Below, in pieces: positions 27,101 to 40,109 of a stretch of DNA of 64,000 nucleotides (positions are counted from its first letter, which is position 1; the number at the start of each line of letters is the position of its first letter). The DNA is from Eutrigla gurnardus (Eukaryota; Chordata; Actinopteri; Perciformes; Triglidae), in NCBI GenBank assembly GCA_963514095.1, contig OY741267.1:29641856-29705855 (forward strand), in the 5' to 3' direction. Below the pieces are notes generated by a model. It saw only the letters and a program-made list of their open reading frames with translations, did not search any database and was not told the DNA's origin. The position numbers were made by a program, and so were the translations under genes.

Positions 27101-28298
27101 CAGGGCCGGGCGCACGCATAGAAACTAAAAAAAAAAAAAAAAAAAAAGTCGAGAGATTTAAGGTGCAGCACGTTCATAATATTTGCTAATAACTAAGTTA
27201 TTTATCATCCTCATAAATTATGCTGGAAACTGAAGATAATCTTCAAACAAAAATCAATATTAAATAATGTTACATACACATGTATTCCACACACACACAC
27301 ACACTGGAGCAATGGGCCTTCACAGTAATGGGCATTTGTTTTTTGGAATAATGGGCTGCTGGACAATTGGGCCTTTTTCAGACTATTTGGATTTTTGAAT
27401 AATGGGATGTCGGAAACTGTCGAGACCCCGCTAGCTGCCATGACAAAGTCGGCAGAGACAAACATTTAATCTGAAATGTGTTCCTAGTTTATTAGCCAAA
27501 CATACAATAACCCATAAATCATAGTACGGTTATGAGGTGTGTTATTTAGTGTTACCAGTCTGTCAGTGAGTGGATGAGTGCTTTATGTGGTGAACGGTGC
27601 AAATCCTAAAACTAGAGACAACACGGCCGAAAGCCAACCAACCAAAAACACTCTGCTATAGAAGCTGAGGAAGTGAGAGCCTGCGGACTGGAACGAGCCA
27701 CATCTTAAATCCTCCTGGGAGACTGGCCAGTTGCTCCCAGTAGCACTGATGGACTCCGCCTAGCAGGGACTGCAGGACGGGAAAACACACAGCAGGAGGG
27801 CTGGCTTTCATTTCAAGTCACCTGCTCTATTCTGTAATCCTGTTTCCATCACACTTTGTCACATTTCGCTGAATTGACACACCAACCTTCCAACTTTTGG
27901 GGATATTTGCTTTTTTTTTAATGCATTATCATTGTACATCAAAACAGGCAACAGCATGTGTTACACTGAGCACGAAATACCAGGTAACACCAAATTAAAC
28001 GTGAGATTTGTGTCAGGTTAAGCAAAACAGAGTCCCATCTGCAACGGAAAATCATGTTCTATGCGGAGCAATGAGATGACACACACCCGGGAGATCCAGG
28101 TCTACAGGGGAAGAGCCACGGTTCTGAGGAACTTGTCATTCAGCTGGAGTTGTTTACCCTCAACATTCTTAAAGTATGATTTGTTGGAAAAATCAAGGAT
28201 TGCCAGGAGACTGATGTGAGTTATGGGATGTCTCACCTTTTGAAGTCCTGCCTGCTGTCGTCAGTTCAGTTGTGCAGGCCTGGACCCTGAGTGTGCAA

Positions 28299-28300
<2 letters not shown>

Positions 28301-28329
<29 letters not shown>
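28301..28329. repeat. (GT)n microsatellite
   Basis: An uninterrupted GT run in the large intron. Confidence 0.93.
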
Positions 28330-28330
<1 letters not shown>

Positions 28331-28719
28331 ACCCTTCCAGCCAATCCACTGTTTTTCTCTTCTTGATGGAAACGACAGGTGCTTTAAAGATGATTATGTC
28401 TTTACTGTGGAATCTTAGAAACCATATAGTCTAACATGGAAATGAAACAAACAACACTTTATCAGACGTGTCAATGAACTCACTATCATAGATGTTTGAA
28501 GTGGTGTTTTATCAATAGCACTTCCAAAAAGAAGATAGTAAAGCCCTTATAAATATTTGAACACATTTTAATAATGAAAACTGCTGTGATCGAAGCACAT
28601 TTAACGGTGAAAGCAGAAGTCAGCTTTAGAGAGGCACATAACATGAACCTGATGAACTGAGAGGAGGGTCCAAGAGCAGGCAAAAAGAGTGAGAACGATC
28701 TAATAGGAAGTTTACAGAG

Positions 28720-28837
<118 letters not shown>

Positions 28838-28956
28838 CCAGTAAAGGTAAACACTCTCTCCATCCTATAACAGGTTTCACTACGGGTTGCCTGGGAATTC
28901 ATCCACTTCAGTTAAAGCAGACAGCTTCCTTGTAACTAGCTGTAATTGGCAGCTGT

Positions 28957-28984
28957 ACACACACACACACACACACACACACAC
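28957..28984. repeat. (AC)n microsatellite
   Basis: A short uninterrupted AC run of 14 units. Confidence 0.93.
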
Positions 28985-31489
28985 TTACTTGGCAGTACAA
29001 GCCTTAACAAATAGCATCTGGGCTTGGTTGTCTACCTTCCCATTGAATAAAACGGCAAAGAGACCGGCAACACAACAACAATAACACCATCACCGACAAA
29101 CCCTTCACTGTTGTTTTCTTGGCACCGCCGCGCCGGTCACAACAACTACCAGACCACGATGAGTGGTCACACGCCATCCCATCAATCCCAAATTCGTGAT
29201 TGATACGCGCTGCTGCCCGAGCTGCAACATGCGTGACGGCAATCGTTACTCATAGAACACTCCATCTTCAGAGAGGGGATGAATCTTTTAATAATTTGAC
29301 AGAAGTGCGTCCGACCAAATTGATAGCAGTTGCTGTGAAAGCGCTTCACACGCCAACTGTGAAATTTAGCCAAATGCGTCAGTAACAGAATGAAACACCT
29401 TGGACAAAACGATGGATGCAACGATCAGTAAGACGCCGGCGGTTCTGGAGAAGGGGCTGCGTGTCCGTCATACCTCGTAGATAACCCGGACTGTTACAAA
29501 ACAATAAAAGTAAACCTGCATATCAGTGGACGTGGTTTATGGGGAAAGGTCAAGTTCTTGGCTTGTCTCAACATTTCTGCTTTCTTTCATCTTTTTTACT
29601 TACTTTCCTCTCGCTCCCTCCTTTCTTTTATCTGGCTCCCCATCACACATTGGCTCAATTGAGCGCCGCTCCCTCACGAGTGATCCACGATGACAACATG
29701 TTTTAAGTGCTTCTGGAGTGTTCTTCACGCTTGTCCGTCAGTCGTTCACCTCACGCAAACCCAACTGCTATTTGTACAAATGTGTCAGTTTCGTGCCGAC
29801 TTGAGGAAAGCGCAATCCCCACAGGGATTCATTCACATCAGGCAGATTCCCCACCTTCTATAAACCGATTCTACAAACGATCTATGGAGCCCAACAGTTT
29901 CACCGGGAAGCTTTCATTTTATGAAATACTTCTGTATGTATTGATGTGACCATTAGTTTTGGTTGGAATTCCTCATATTCCACAGTGAAGTTCAAGGTGA
30001 AGACCTTTTAGTCAGCTGCTGTCCTTTCAGCACCAAAGGAGCTGTGCTGACAGAAAGGACAGCTATTTTCTTAGATAGTGGGTGGCGTCTCGGTTGCTTC
30101 GGTGGTGATTGTACATCCTAATTTTGACAATCCATTCCATTTCTTCCTCACTGAGAGTTAGTTCGTTGGTTGAGGCTCCAGATCTTTCTAGGCCAATGTC
30201 TAAGACTAGATTCTGGTCTCGCATCGTGCATGACTTCTTATCACTGGCACCGGAATAAGGAACAAGACTTTTTATCCTCCCTCTTTCAGCTGTATTGATT
30301 AAGTGGTGAAGTCGAAGCCAGGTGTTATGGTCACAGAGCGTTGGCGATATGTCTAAGCCTATGGTATCAAACATATCGACCTTTATCCAATCATAACCAA
30401 TCATTGTGTAGCAGAGTCAAATGGGGCACACATGCACAGCGTGCTATCCATTAGCCTTCACGAGTAGCACATCTACATGAAGAATGATATAAGCAGAGCT
30501 GGAGGTCAATCAAACTGAAATGCTTATCAATAATTCCATGACCACATTCCACTACCAGTGTGGTTTAGCCTCTGAGACACTGCAATTGATCTTCTTCACG
30601 ATGTTGCCCGAAGAGGCCCGTCAGCCTTCAATAAAGGTTCAAGTATTGATTTGCAGTTGGCAGTTCAACGCTGCAATCAGAACCTGCACAGGTGACGTAT
30701 GTGATAGGATACATGATTTACATTATTTCTAATGATATATTTTTGCTACTGACACTAGGAGCTTGGTGACATTTTGAATGAATATTCCTTTTGTATCCGA
30801 TGAAGTCTTTCAGTGTTGCCCTGTCTGGATTAGTTGCCCCATCACCTGTCTTCCCCCGTGGTTTGGTACTTCAAGCCCAACTCAGGAGAACGTGTGAATC
30901 AGAGTAACCTGACATTGTCAAAGACCGGCAGCACAAACAGATCCAAGAAGAAGCAGTGTATGTGCACATGTGTCTTTGTTTGTTTGGTCATTCCTTCATC
31001 AGGATGGCCAGCAGATGGAGTGAGACACTGGCGGGAAGGCATTCCTCAAACATGAGGTTTTTTAACCTCAGGGAGACTTTGAGCTATTACAGACGATATT
31101 TCAGATTGATATTTTATGGAAACGCAGGCAATTATTAAAAGGATACAGTAAAGGGTCACTGATAAAAAATCTTGAATCTTAAATGACCGGTATGATTAGG
31201 GAGCATGGACTTAAAGTGCACCATGCATTGCAGTTGCTTCAACTTTTACATCAACCTCTTTGGTTATGAATTTCTTGAACAACGACATACAATAATAGAT
31301 TATGCATTCATTATTTTAATGTTATCTCAGTTATTTGGAGAAGAATACAGTTATTTTGGTTCTCTAGTTATCCGGGACAAATAAAGTCACTGAGCAAATA
31401 TATAAGATAACGTAGTAGAGTAGAGTATGTTGAAATGATTGAATATGACAAATGTCATTCATAAACTGTATGAAGCTAACGCTGAAGTG

Positions 31490-31575
31490 CCTTACACTTG
31501 CATTCTCTCTAGTGGCCATCAGGGGGCGTCGCTTCTGTTTTCAAAAAGAAGTCTCATTGCATGTCAGAATACTGA
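31490..31575 (-). repeat. Dispersed teleost repeat (family A end), reverse orientation
   Basis: On the plus strand 'cttgcattctctctagtggc' is followed by 'catcagggggcgtcgcttct'. The reverse complement matches the right end of the copies at 14985-15295 and 16855-17105 ('gcccctgatggccagtagagagaatg'-type sequence). Only the end of the family is recognisable here. Confidence 0.7.
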
Positions 31576-34500
31576 CACCTATATTGACACGTATAAAAGC
31601 TTAAAATATAGCATAGTGCAGCAGCACTCCACCTGGATTGAATAACACCAGCTGAGGTGATCCAGGCTTCTGATTTGGATGCATTATATATACCTTCCTG
31701 TGGAAGTGCATCCAGCTAGAAGGGGACCTGGGGGGCAAACCCAGCACATGCTCGATGGATCACATATCTCGCCTAGCCTGAGAATGCCATGGGATTCCCC
31801 AGGCGGAGCTACAATTGGACTTGTTAAAGGTCCCTCCGGGCTGCTGCTTCCTCAGCAAACCTGGACTCAGAACAGCAGGGAAACTGGTTTAGGGTTAAAA
31901 AGTCACCTATGTGTGGAAATTCGGAAATGAACTTTTGATCGCACAAGATGAAGTGTTACGGTCACTGCAGTAAAGAGAAAGCAGGTGGGGAGGGTCAAGC
32001 AGTGGCAGCGCAGAGGAAGTGACTGGCGCTGAGAGGAAACTCAGCCTTGTTTCGGTTTGGGGTGAGACACCCCCCCCCACTCCCAGTGTCTGTGCGTGTG
32101 ATGTAGATAGGTGAGCAATGTGTTTATTGATTGGAATCCGTGTTCCACTGACCCTTGAGGAAACCTTTCCCTCATTGGGTGATCAAAGGTGTTACATCAT
32201 CGGATTGCTCACAGCTCGGGGGGATGTTTGTTTTCGCAGCGAGACTGGCCCAGCCGAGCCGGTGCCCTGACTAAAAGCAGACTTCCTATTCATGAAGCTT
32301 CCCCCACATCTGCCGGCGACCGTGCATATGCGTGTGTTTATGTGTGGGCTCGTACGATGATCTCACCTTGTGTGCCTGAAGCTTGTTAAGGGGGAGATTA
32401 CTGCACAAACAAGCTGTTGTCGGCTCACAGATCTAGCCGAGACCTGGATGCCATAATCAATCGGGCATATGTATGTGGACTTATCTAACATTACATAACC
32501 ACAAACAAGATTGAAAATACACAAATGCAACCGTGCAGCCGTCAACGAGCATATGTGCGGCGTATAAACAACACGACCTTAAGGATGTTGTGGAGAAGAC
32601 GGAGGGATATTCCCACATCTGTTTCCGATGAACCTCGGGAGAAAGTAAAGGGCAGATACTTGCTCTCTTGTTTTGTTTCATTCACAGATGATCAGTGTTT
32701 CTGTTCGAGATCCTTTCCCGTAAATGGATGCTCCGGTTTGACCGTCCTTCTGGAATTCATCAAGGAAGCCGTTTGGTTTTTGGACTCAAATCTCAGATAT
32801 TGAAGTAGCAATAAGTGTGAAAACAAATTATTTATACTCGGCTGACGTTCTACTTTTATTCAGAACTTTTATGTTTCAATTTAACTTTCCCTACTGCTCT
32901 GCCACCCACGTCAGCTTTTGTAAGTGGTCGAGCAGTAGGGAAAGAAACACGGAGGTAAGAAGATAAATGTGGGGGGAAAAAACTGTCTCTGGATGTAGTA
33001 CAACTACTGTGTCCTCATCCATCGCATTTACAGAATCCATCCAGATTTTAAAACATGGTGCTCTTTTTACTCTCTCCATTTGAACAGGAAATGTTAGATA
33101 TCAAATTTAGACAGCTGGAAAAGCAGAAAAAAAAACTATTTAAGAAGGAAAAACAGCATTTTCACGTATCTTAAAGTTAAGGAAGGTTGATAGCATTCAA
33201 TTAATTTATAGGGTTAAAGGCTTATTATTATTATCAACAAGACTCCTATTTCTCACAATTGTAGAAAACGAGTCCATATATTCTGGCCAATGCATTTCCC
33301 TTGTTACATATGTAGCGGAGGAGATTCGATTTCATGGATATTACCAGTTACATCGATGCCTGTTAAAGTTAGTTAATAAGTCAGTCATAACTCCTAATTT
33401 ATTATCCAGGAGCTGAAGATTTGATCATCCATTTGTCAGAGGGGCGTTGTCATGAAACACTATTTTAAATGGATGCTTTGAAGTTGGGTTGTATGAAGTA
33501 CTTATGATATAATAATTATAATTCATTCAACCTGCAGTAGATGGTGGTCAACACACCCCCAGTTTGGAGAAACGAGAGCAAAGCAATGCTCTGCTGTGGA
33601 TGGAGATTGAGAATATTTTCACTGTTTTTTTTTAAGCGTGAGACAGCGTGTCTTTGTTGAAGAAGGGAAAGAAGTAACAAGAAAAGTGGTAGGTAGAAAA
33701 GCTCGAAACCAAAGAGGAGGCCAAAGAAAGGAGAAGACATGGAATAGAAAGGATGAGGAAAAACAGGAGGTGGTCACAAAAAGCTTAAAAGAGAGGAGAT
33801 AAGAATTCTGGAGGCGGGGGGAAAAGGGATGGAGAGGAGGAACAAGAGATGAGAGAGTGGTATAAAAGCAAAGAGAGGCGGCCAAGGGGAGATCTGTGGA
33901 GAATTATACATCAGCTCATGTGAGAGTGATTCTCCAAGATGACAGAAGACTGACAGCTGAAACCAAAACCACTCCACACAGCCGGCATTCCAGATCTTTC
34001 CATATTTTTCAATCTCGCTCCTGTCTTTCTGTTTCCTTCCCCCCCCCCCTCGCTTCACATAGGTGGGCAGCTCCGATTAAAAAACTCTCCTCTGTTATGA
34101 GTGTGTTTTTCTGTCTCCCTTCTAATGCAGCTCACCAACCAGAGCTGGATAGCTTTCACTCGCTGTAATTAGAGCTGCACCAGGCAATTTCGCACATCGG
34201 AGAGTCCAAATGGCAGCGAGGAAGGAGCCGTTAAAAGTTTTTTGACAACTTCAACACCCAGAAGTTACGGAGTGTGATCTCAGTGAACTGTGTAATCCTC
34301 CGACCTGTGCATTATCTGGCGGATGTGAGTTAGGTGAAGGGGTTCGGATACATTAGCATCCTCTGCTTTCTCGCTGGTTGCTCTTTCGGAGAAAGTTTTG
34401 TGTTAAGATTCTTTTTCCAGTGGGTGGAAATGTTTTCGATAGCTATCAGCAAACTTTAATTTGCATAAAGAGGGTCACGTCTATCTCTTCATCAAACTCC

Positions 34501-35282
34501 GTCTACCGAGGGGTTCCCTTTTCTTTCGCAGCGTAACGAAGGCCAAACTATATTTACAATCTACATTAGTGCTGGCCAAAAATGGAGGAATGGTTTGTAA
34601 AGTGGCCTTTTTGAGCTCGGTGCATACATATTGCTTCCAGCGCTTAATCTGCAAAACAAACAAAACCTTCGACTCCTCTCTCCTACTTGGCTTTTGCACT
34701 GATTATTACCATGCGTACTGCCAGGGATCGAGATGGCGTTACAATATGAAAGCTGCACTTCTCAATATCTTCATATTAAAGGACTACATGCTGTGTGTAA
34801 TGATTGATTGAGTCTCACGGCTCTCATCACTCCTGTTTCCAACAGCACCTGCTTTTTTTTGGGCAAAAATGCTCCCATAAACCCTGATAAAATGTTTTAA
34901 CTAATCTATAAAGTTAAACCTGGTTATGACTCAAAGGGTCATTCCATTCTGGGTATATAGGGGTGCTGAATGACCTCTATAGGCCTATGAATAATAACGT
35001 TAATTTAAAAAACACCTCTATAGTGCTTTCAATCAATCTCCATATCCACATTTGCAGGATCATCAGAGCAGCATCTTCACAAAACCCTCACAAAGGCTAA
35101 AATAAGAGCAACATAAGGCTACAGTTTCAAACTCGCACTATCAGAGCGCTGAATTATTTTTGAATCTATGAACGATTCTGTAAAATCTGCTGTTCGTGCT
35201 TCTCTCTGTCTGTCAGACAGAAACTTCTATGTGTGGCTGTCTGTCCTTCTCGCTGTTTCAGGACCACGGAAAGCAACACACT

Positions 35283-35287
<5 letters not shown>

Positions 35288-35319
<32 letters not shown>
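35288..35319. repeat. (CA)n microsatellite
   Basis: An uninterrupted CA run of 16 units in the large intron. Confidence 0.93.
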
Positions 35320-35320
<1 letters not shown>

Positions 35321-36199
35321 TGTTACTCTGAAAACAATAGCTAACGATAGTCACATGTATTTGTCAATTTTGTTGTTTATTTTTATGTAGATAAATAAAG
35401 AGATTCTACATATACAATGTTACAACTGAATATCAGGGAAGGATAGCGAATCATAAATAACTTTAATACGCCTGGCGCTCATGTGACCTAAAGGCTGAAC
35501 TTTGTCTAAGACTCGAATGGCCCCAAACATGGATGTTCTTCGAACTAATAGTTTTGCAATTCTCGTTTGGCAGGTTGAAAGTGAACACCTGTTTTCGTAA
35601 TTCAGAGTAATCACAGTAGTTTTACAGTCAAGAGAATTCGTATTGATATTTTTTGGAGGCAGAAAGAAAGAAAAATAGATTTTTTTTGTTGGTATTTCTC
35701 CAAAAAGACACCTCAAATAAAAAATGACTCAGCATTAGAAGCTTTGATGTCCTCCGACTGCTTCCAAAGTGATGAAACTTGGATATCGGATTCTCCTTGC
35801 ACCGTAACCAACAGCACAAAAACAAATATCTCTGTACGGCACAATGCAAAACAGCTGGAGGTCTTTTGCAATTCAGAGTGACCGTGATTCATTACCAGCA
35901 AATTAGACTGATTAAGCAACCCGCTGCTTGGTCAGTTGCCCTTGGCATCTGAAAACCAATGCAAGAGGCAACTTTAGTTTATTAGAGATGTTCTGATCAG
36001 GTTGTTCCTCATCCGTACTGATTCCCTCACCATTACCGATTACCTTTCCCATAAAAACATGTTGCCGTTTTACTGGTTCCACGCAAGATTGCAGAGATTT
36101 TTTTTTTACGTTAATTTATGCAACAAAATGGAAGTTTATTTTGAAAAGAGACTGTATGCATGTAGTGAGCGGCACTGACACTAGAGGGATACTTCTAAT

Positions 36200-36500
36200 T
36201 CTCTGTCAGAAGCACTTTGTAAACTTCTGTTTTTAAAGGTGCTATATAAATAAAGTTTATTTAATAAAGTATTATTATTATTATTATTATTATAACCTAG
36301 GGCAATCGGTAATTGACCAGTTGGGAGTGAGAATGTGTTGCAGATATAATATTTAAGGCTAGGCAACTTTATTTGTATAGCACCTCATACACAAGGCAGA
36401 CTTAAAGTGCTTCACATCATAACATGTCATACAATAAAGTGAAAAAATAGAAGTATTAAAAGAAAATAAAGGCACAATTAAAATGCATTACAGAAAGACA
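36200..36500. repeat. Teleost dispersed repeat tails with (ATT)n
   Basis: The phrase 'aaaggtgctatataaataaa' leads into an (ATT)n tract (about 36271-36295). About 75 bases after the ATT tract comes 'caactttatttgtatagcac' with 'cttaaagtgcttcacatc'. Both phrases are familiar from the 3' ends of fish LINE/SINE-type repeats, the second probably a separate insertion. Confidence 0.55.
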
Positions 36501-38801
36501 AAGAGAATAAAAACATATTTGCAATACAATGCTGGGGAAAAATGTCACCTTGGTGACCTTTTGTCAAAAATAAAAGCCACGGGTTAAACGTAGTCGCAAA
36601 GATCCTGAAGCAGACATGAAAGTTACTCCCAACACAAGTAGTTGTAAACTCAGCTTTTTAAACAGTGCAACGTCGTGCGTTTCTTGCGGAGGGAAAACGA
36701 ACAAAACGGGGCTTGAGGCGACGCAGTCTGATAAATTCATCCTCCGCTTCCATTCTGCTGTGATGAATTGCACCCAGGCAAAGTGGTGTGTCTGTAAGTT
36801 TGTTTTGAAGCAATTAACGAGGAGGCTGGAGTCTGTTTTTCCGACGAGTACGTGACATAATATCTATGCCTAGAACGAGCTAGTGATTAGCAATGGAACT
36901 GTCCGGGAAATTTCAAGAAATTACCCTCGTGTGGAGCTGTAGGGATAGTAAAGGCCTTGTGTGAGAAAGTAGCCGCCATTAGTTTAATGAGGATGGCTAA
37001 AGTGCATGACACCATGGAAACACGCATTGTCTTATATTTAGAGAGCGCAACAGAATCGGTAAACTGGAAAAGCTCCCCATGACAGAAACAATCCAGCGAG
37101 TGGAATATTCCTGTGTTTTCTTGCTCATTTCCATGGCAACGCTGCCCTGAGCTCCACGCTGGTTGCTGTATCGGGTTAGATACAAGACCTTTTCCTGCAA
37201 TGGCTGTTTATCTGATTGGAATACCCCTCACTGGTTTTCCTTCTAAATCACTGAATCAACCAACAAACTGATAACAGCAAAAGGTTATTTCAGCAGTAAT
37301 GACTTCATCTGCACTCGGGATCCCAGCGGTTCCCGTTTGCGTCACCAAGAAATTATGTTTCCTTTTAATATGTCTGATCATGATTACCTCTTTCCAAAAA
37401 AATAAAAATGCTACTTTGATGTCGTCCCAAAAGCACTATTCCAGTGCCTGAAAGATTGACTCTGTGATGAGAACTTTGTTTGAACTTTAGCTCTAAGTAA
37501 ACATGGTATCGAGGCACTGCGGCCCCCAAAACGTCCCCTCCACCACAGAAAGCCACGCCGGATTCTTGAGCATCCACCGTTTTCATCGCTCTGACAGCAC
37601 AGATTAAGGGATCGGACAAACATTTCGTTTCCTTCAGGCGTTGGCACACAGTTGCTCACATGTCATATCCAGACTTACTCACATAACGAGCAGGGATGGA
37701 GACTTTAATGGAGTAAACAGGAACCCAACAAGTTCTTTTTATTTATTTGTTTACCGTGGGGCCAACAAGGTTAGCTGAGCTATGTAGTGACATAGTGCTA
37801 ACGATTTCTCGTTTTCTTTGAAAAACAGCTAGAACTGGAATCATTTTATGTGCTCCCACATGATAAATCAGCACACACCTTATTAGGATTCCAACTCTTT
37901 TCGAGGGATTGTTTTCAAGGAAATCTTCAGTGTCGACCCAGTTTGTGTAACAGAGATCACGCTCTACACTTACGCATGCTCTCCTTTTAACTTTCTTCTG
38001 TTCTCCACCAAAATAAATACATGAAATAAATATGGCTCACCACTTCGAGTGCCAACATCTTCACCAGCTCAATGTGACTGTCTGCTGTTTAGTGCTGAGC
38101 AGGCAGAGGAAGGTTAGTTTATCGGGGGCTTTTCACCCGCTGTGGCTGAAAATTGCTACCGATTCGAGTTTTGGTGCGTCCAAGTTGCTCCAAGTTAATC
38201 CATCACGCACACACTCAAACTTCCCTTGGCGTAGTATCCAGCAACATTACAGAAACGGGCGTCTACACAGCCGAAATGCGGCTGCACGTCGGCGCCGTTG
38301 AGTTCAAAATGCCGCTTTACGTGATTATATGCTTTTGCACCAGCAATCTACGAAATATATCCTGCAATATGAGAGGGGAAGTGGGGTAGAATCAAGCCTT
38401 GTGTATACACAGAGTTTAGCCATTTGAGTCCATCCCTGTGGAGCTGAAGCTCTTTTTAAAACAACACGAGACCGTACACAGCGAAAAACAACATTAGTGC
38501 TGAGGCTCATAGCTCATATCCAGTATAACGACACCAATAAAGGAAACGCTCACCTGCTTTCCTCTCCCATCTGAATGTGTTGCATTGATTAACGATCCTC
38601 ACCGTACTGACTAATACAGTTTATTCTCTCATTAAGCTACAGCAAACTTTGGTGCTCACAGGGAACTGTAACAGTTTCCATTATGGATCGGGTCATTACT
38701 GCTAAAATAAACTGCCCCTGTTTTGCCAGCTCCCACTCATGTAGCCAAAAAAAAAAGAAAAAAAAAAAGAAGCTGTGCACTCTGTTATGGATGACAGAGC
38801 T

Positions 38802-38803
<2 letters not shown>

Positions 38804-38839
<36 letters not shown>
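38804..38839. repeat. (AC)n microsatellite
   Basis: An uninterrupted run of 18 units. A poly-A/G tract sits 40 bases to the left (38748-38771). Confidence 0.93.
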
Positions 38840-38840
<1 letters not shown>

Positions 38841-39251
38841 ATATGGATTTAACAGTGAAAACATACCGGAGCCTTTGAAAACACTTAATTGAATATCATC
38901 GTGTCTGATGGTCAGTGGTTCTCATTAACAGTGTGACTAATTGTGCAAGACTCCCTTTGTTGCAACACCAATTAGAGAGGTACGTTCAATAACGATGCAT
39001 GTATAAATACGGGCAGATGATGGCTTTATGAAACAGTCTCATCGACAGACTCAACGCAGTAAATAAATACACTTCTCCATTGGCATTATTACACACGGTG
39101 TCTGCCATCTTGTGGCGGCCTGAAGAACTACAACTGAGTGAGGCTGATGAATGTGTCAGACTGGACCTGCATGTAAAGCTATAGAACGTACACTCCCTTT
39201 AGATTGAGTTGATTTATGGATTGTTGTTTTAGTGGAGGTGTGTATAATGAT

Positions 39252-39254
<3 letters not shown>

Positions 39255-39331
<77 letters not shown>
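39255..39331. repeat. (AC)n microsatellite, about 38 units
   Basis: A long uninterrupted AC run about 630 bases from the exon at 39958-40109. Confidence 0.95.
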
Positions 39332-39336
<5 letters not shown>

Positions 39337-39663
39337 CAGCGTAAGTGGTTGATGTGATGTAGAGAGCCCTTGTAGACCTGCACCATGATGAAATCCCCCC
39401 CTCTTTTTCCACCTTTGGATGGGGATTTCTTCCAGGTGGTAAAGTAGACTAGATAAAATAAATTAGGCTCATGTGGCCACATGGTGCTGACAAATTGGTG
39501 GGTTTATGGTTTGAGCCAGCATAAATTATGAACACTGGCCAACAGCTGCCGATACAAAGCGGGGCCAACCGACTGAATCATCTCAAAGTGGTACACGTCC
39601 AAAATATCAACAGTCCCGCTTGCTGGTTCACTGACTATCTGAAACAGACAGAGAGAGAGCTGG

Positions 39664-39735
39664 ATGGGACCGGCTCGGAGGACCAGGAGGGGACCGGCTC
39701 GGAGGACCAGGTGGGGACCGGCTGGAGGACCTGGA
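39664..39735. repeat. 24-bp minisatellite, three copies
   Basis: The motif 'ggaccggctcggaggaccag' starts at 39667, 39691 and (slightly altered) 39715, an exact 24-base period. It is GC-rich and lies about 220 bases from the exon at 39958. Confidence 0.85.
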
Positions 39736-39957
39736 TGAGTCCAACCAGGGAGGACTGAGGTCGCTCCAGTTCTGTATCTATAAAGAATGACTACAGAGCC
39801 TAGAATACATTTATTCATGACTAACCCCTCCTAAATCTGGCATCACTGGTTGCCTGGCAACATTCCCCCCCCCCCCCCCCACAATCTTTCCAACTGTTGG
39901 TCCTCGTTCATCATCGATGGCCAAACTTCTGATGTGAGCCGTTCTGTGCCGACGTAC

Positions 39958-40109
39958 CTGTCTCAACTTTGGAGTGGTCGGTCCTCTCCGTCACCTTCTC
40001 CTGGCTGACGAGGTAATCGACAATCCGCACGCCGATTGGTGGCTCGGTGTGGTTCCACTCCATGATGACCAATGAGCTGCTGGGCTCGTAGGTGTACGAC
40101 AGTTTCAGC
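39958..40109 (-). CDS. astn1: Astrotactin exon (start of fibronectin type III domain)
   Basis: The exon is 152 bases long. The acceptor actctgttgccag precedes GCTGAAACTG, and the donor is GAGACAG/gtacgt. The first G completes ATG with the AT ending the exon at 41272-41396. The last G completes GAA with the exon at 21049. It encodes LKLSYTYEPSSSLVIMEW, then NHTEPPIGVRIVDYLVSQEK and ending TDHSKVET. This is the A-to-C strand portion of the fibronectin type III domain. The PPIGVRIVDYL phrase is typical of astrotactins. NHT is a potential N-glycosylation sequon. Confidence 0.95.
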
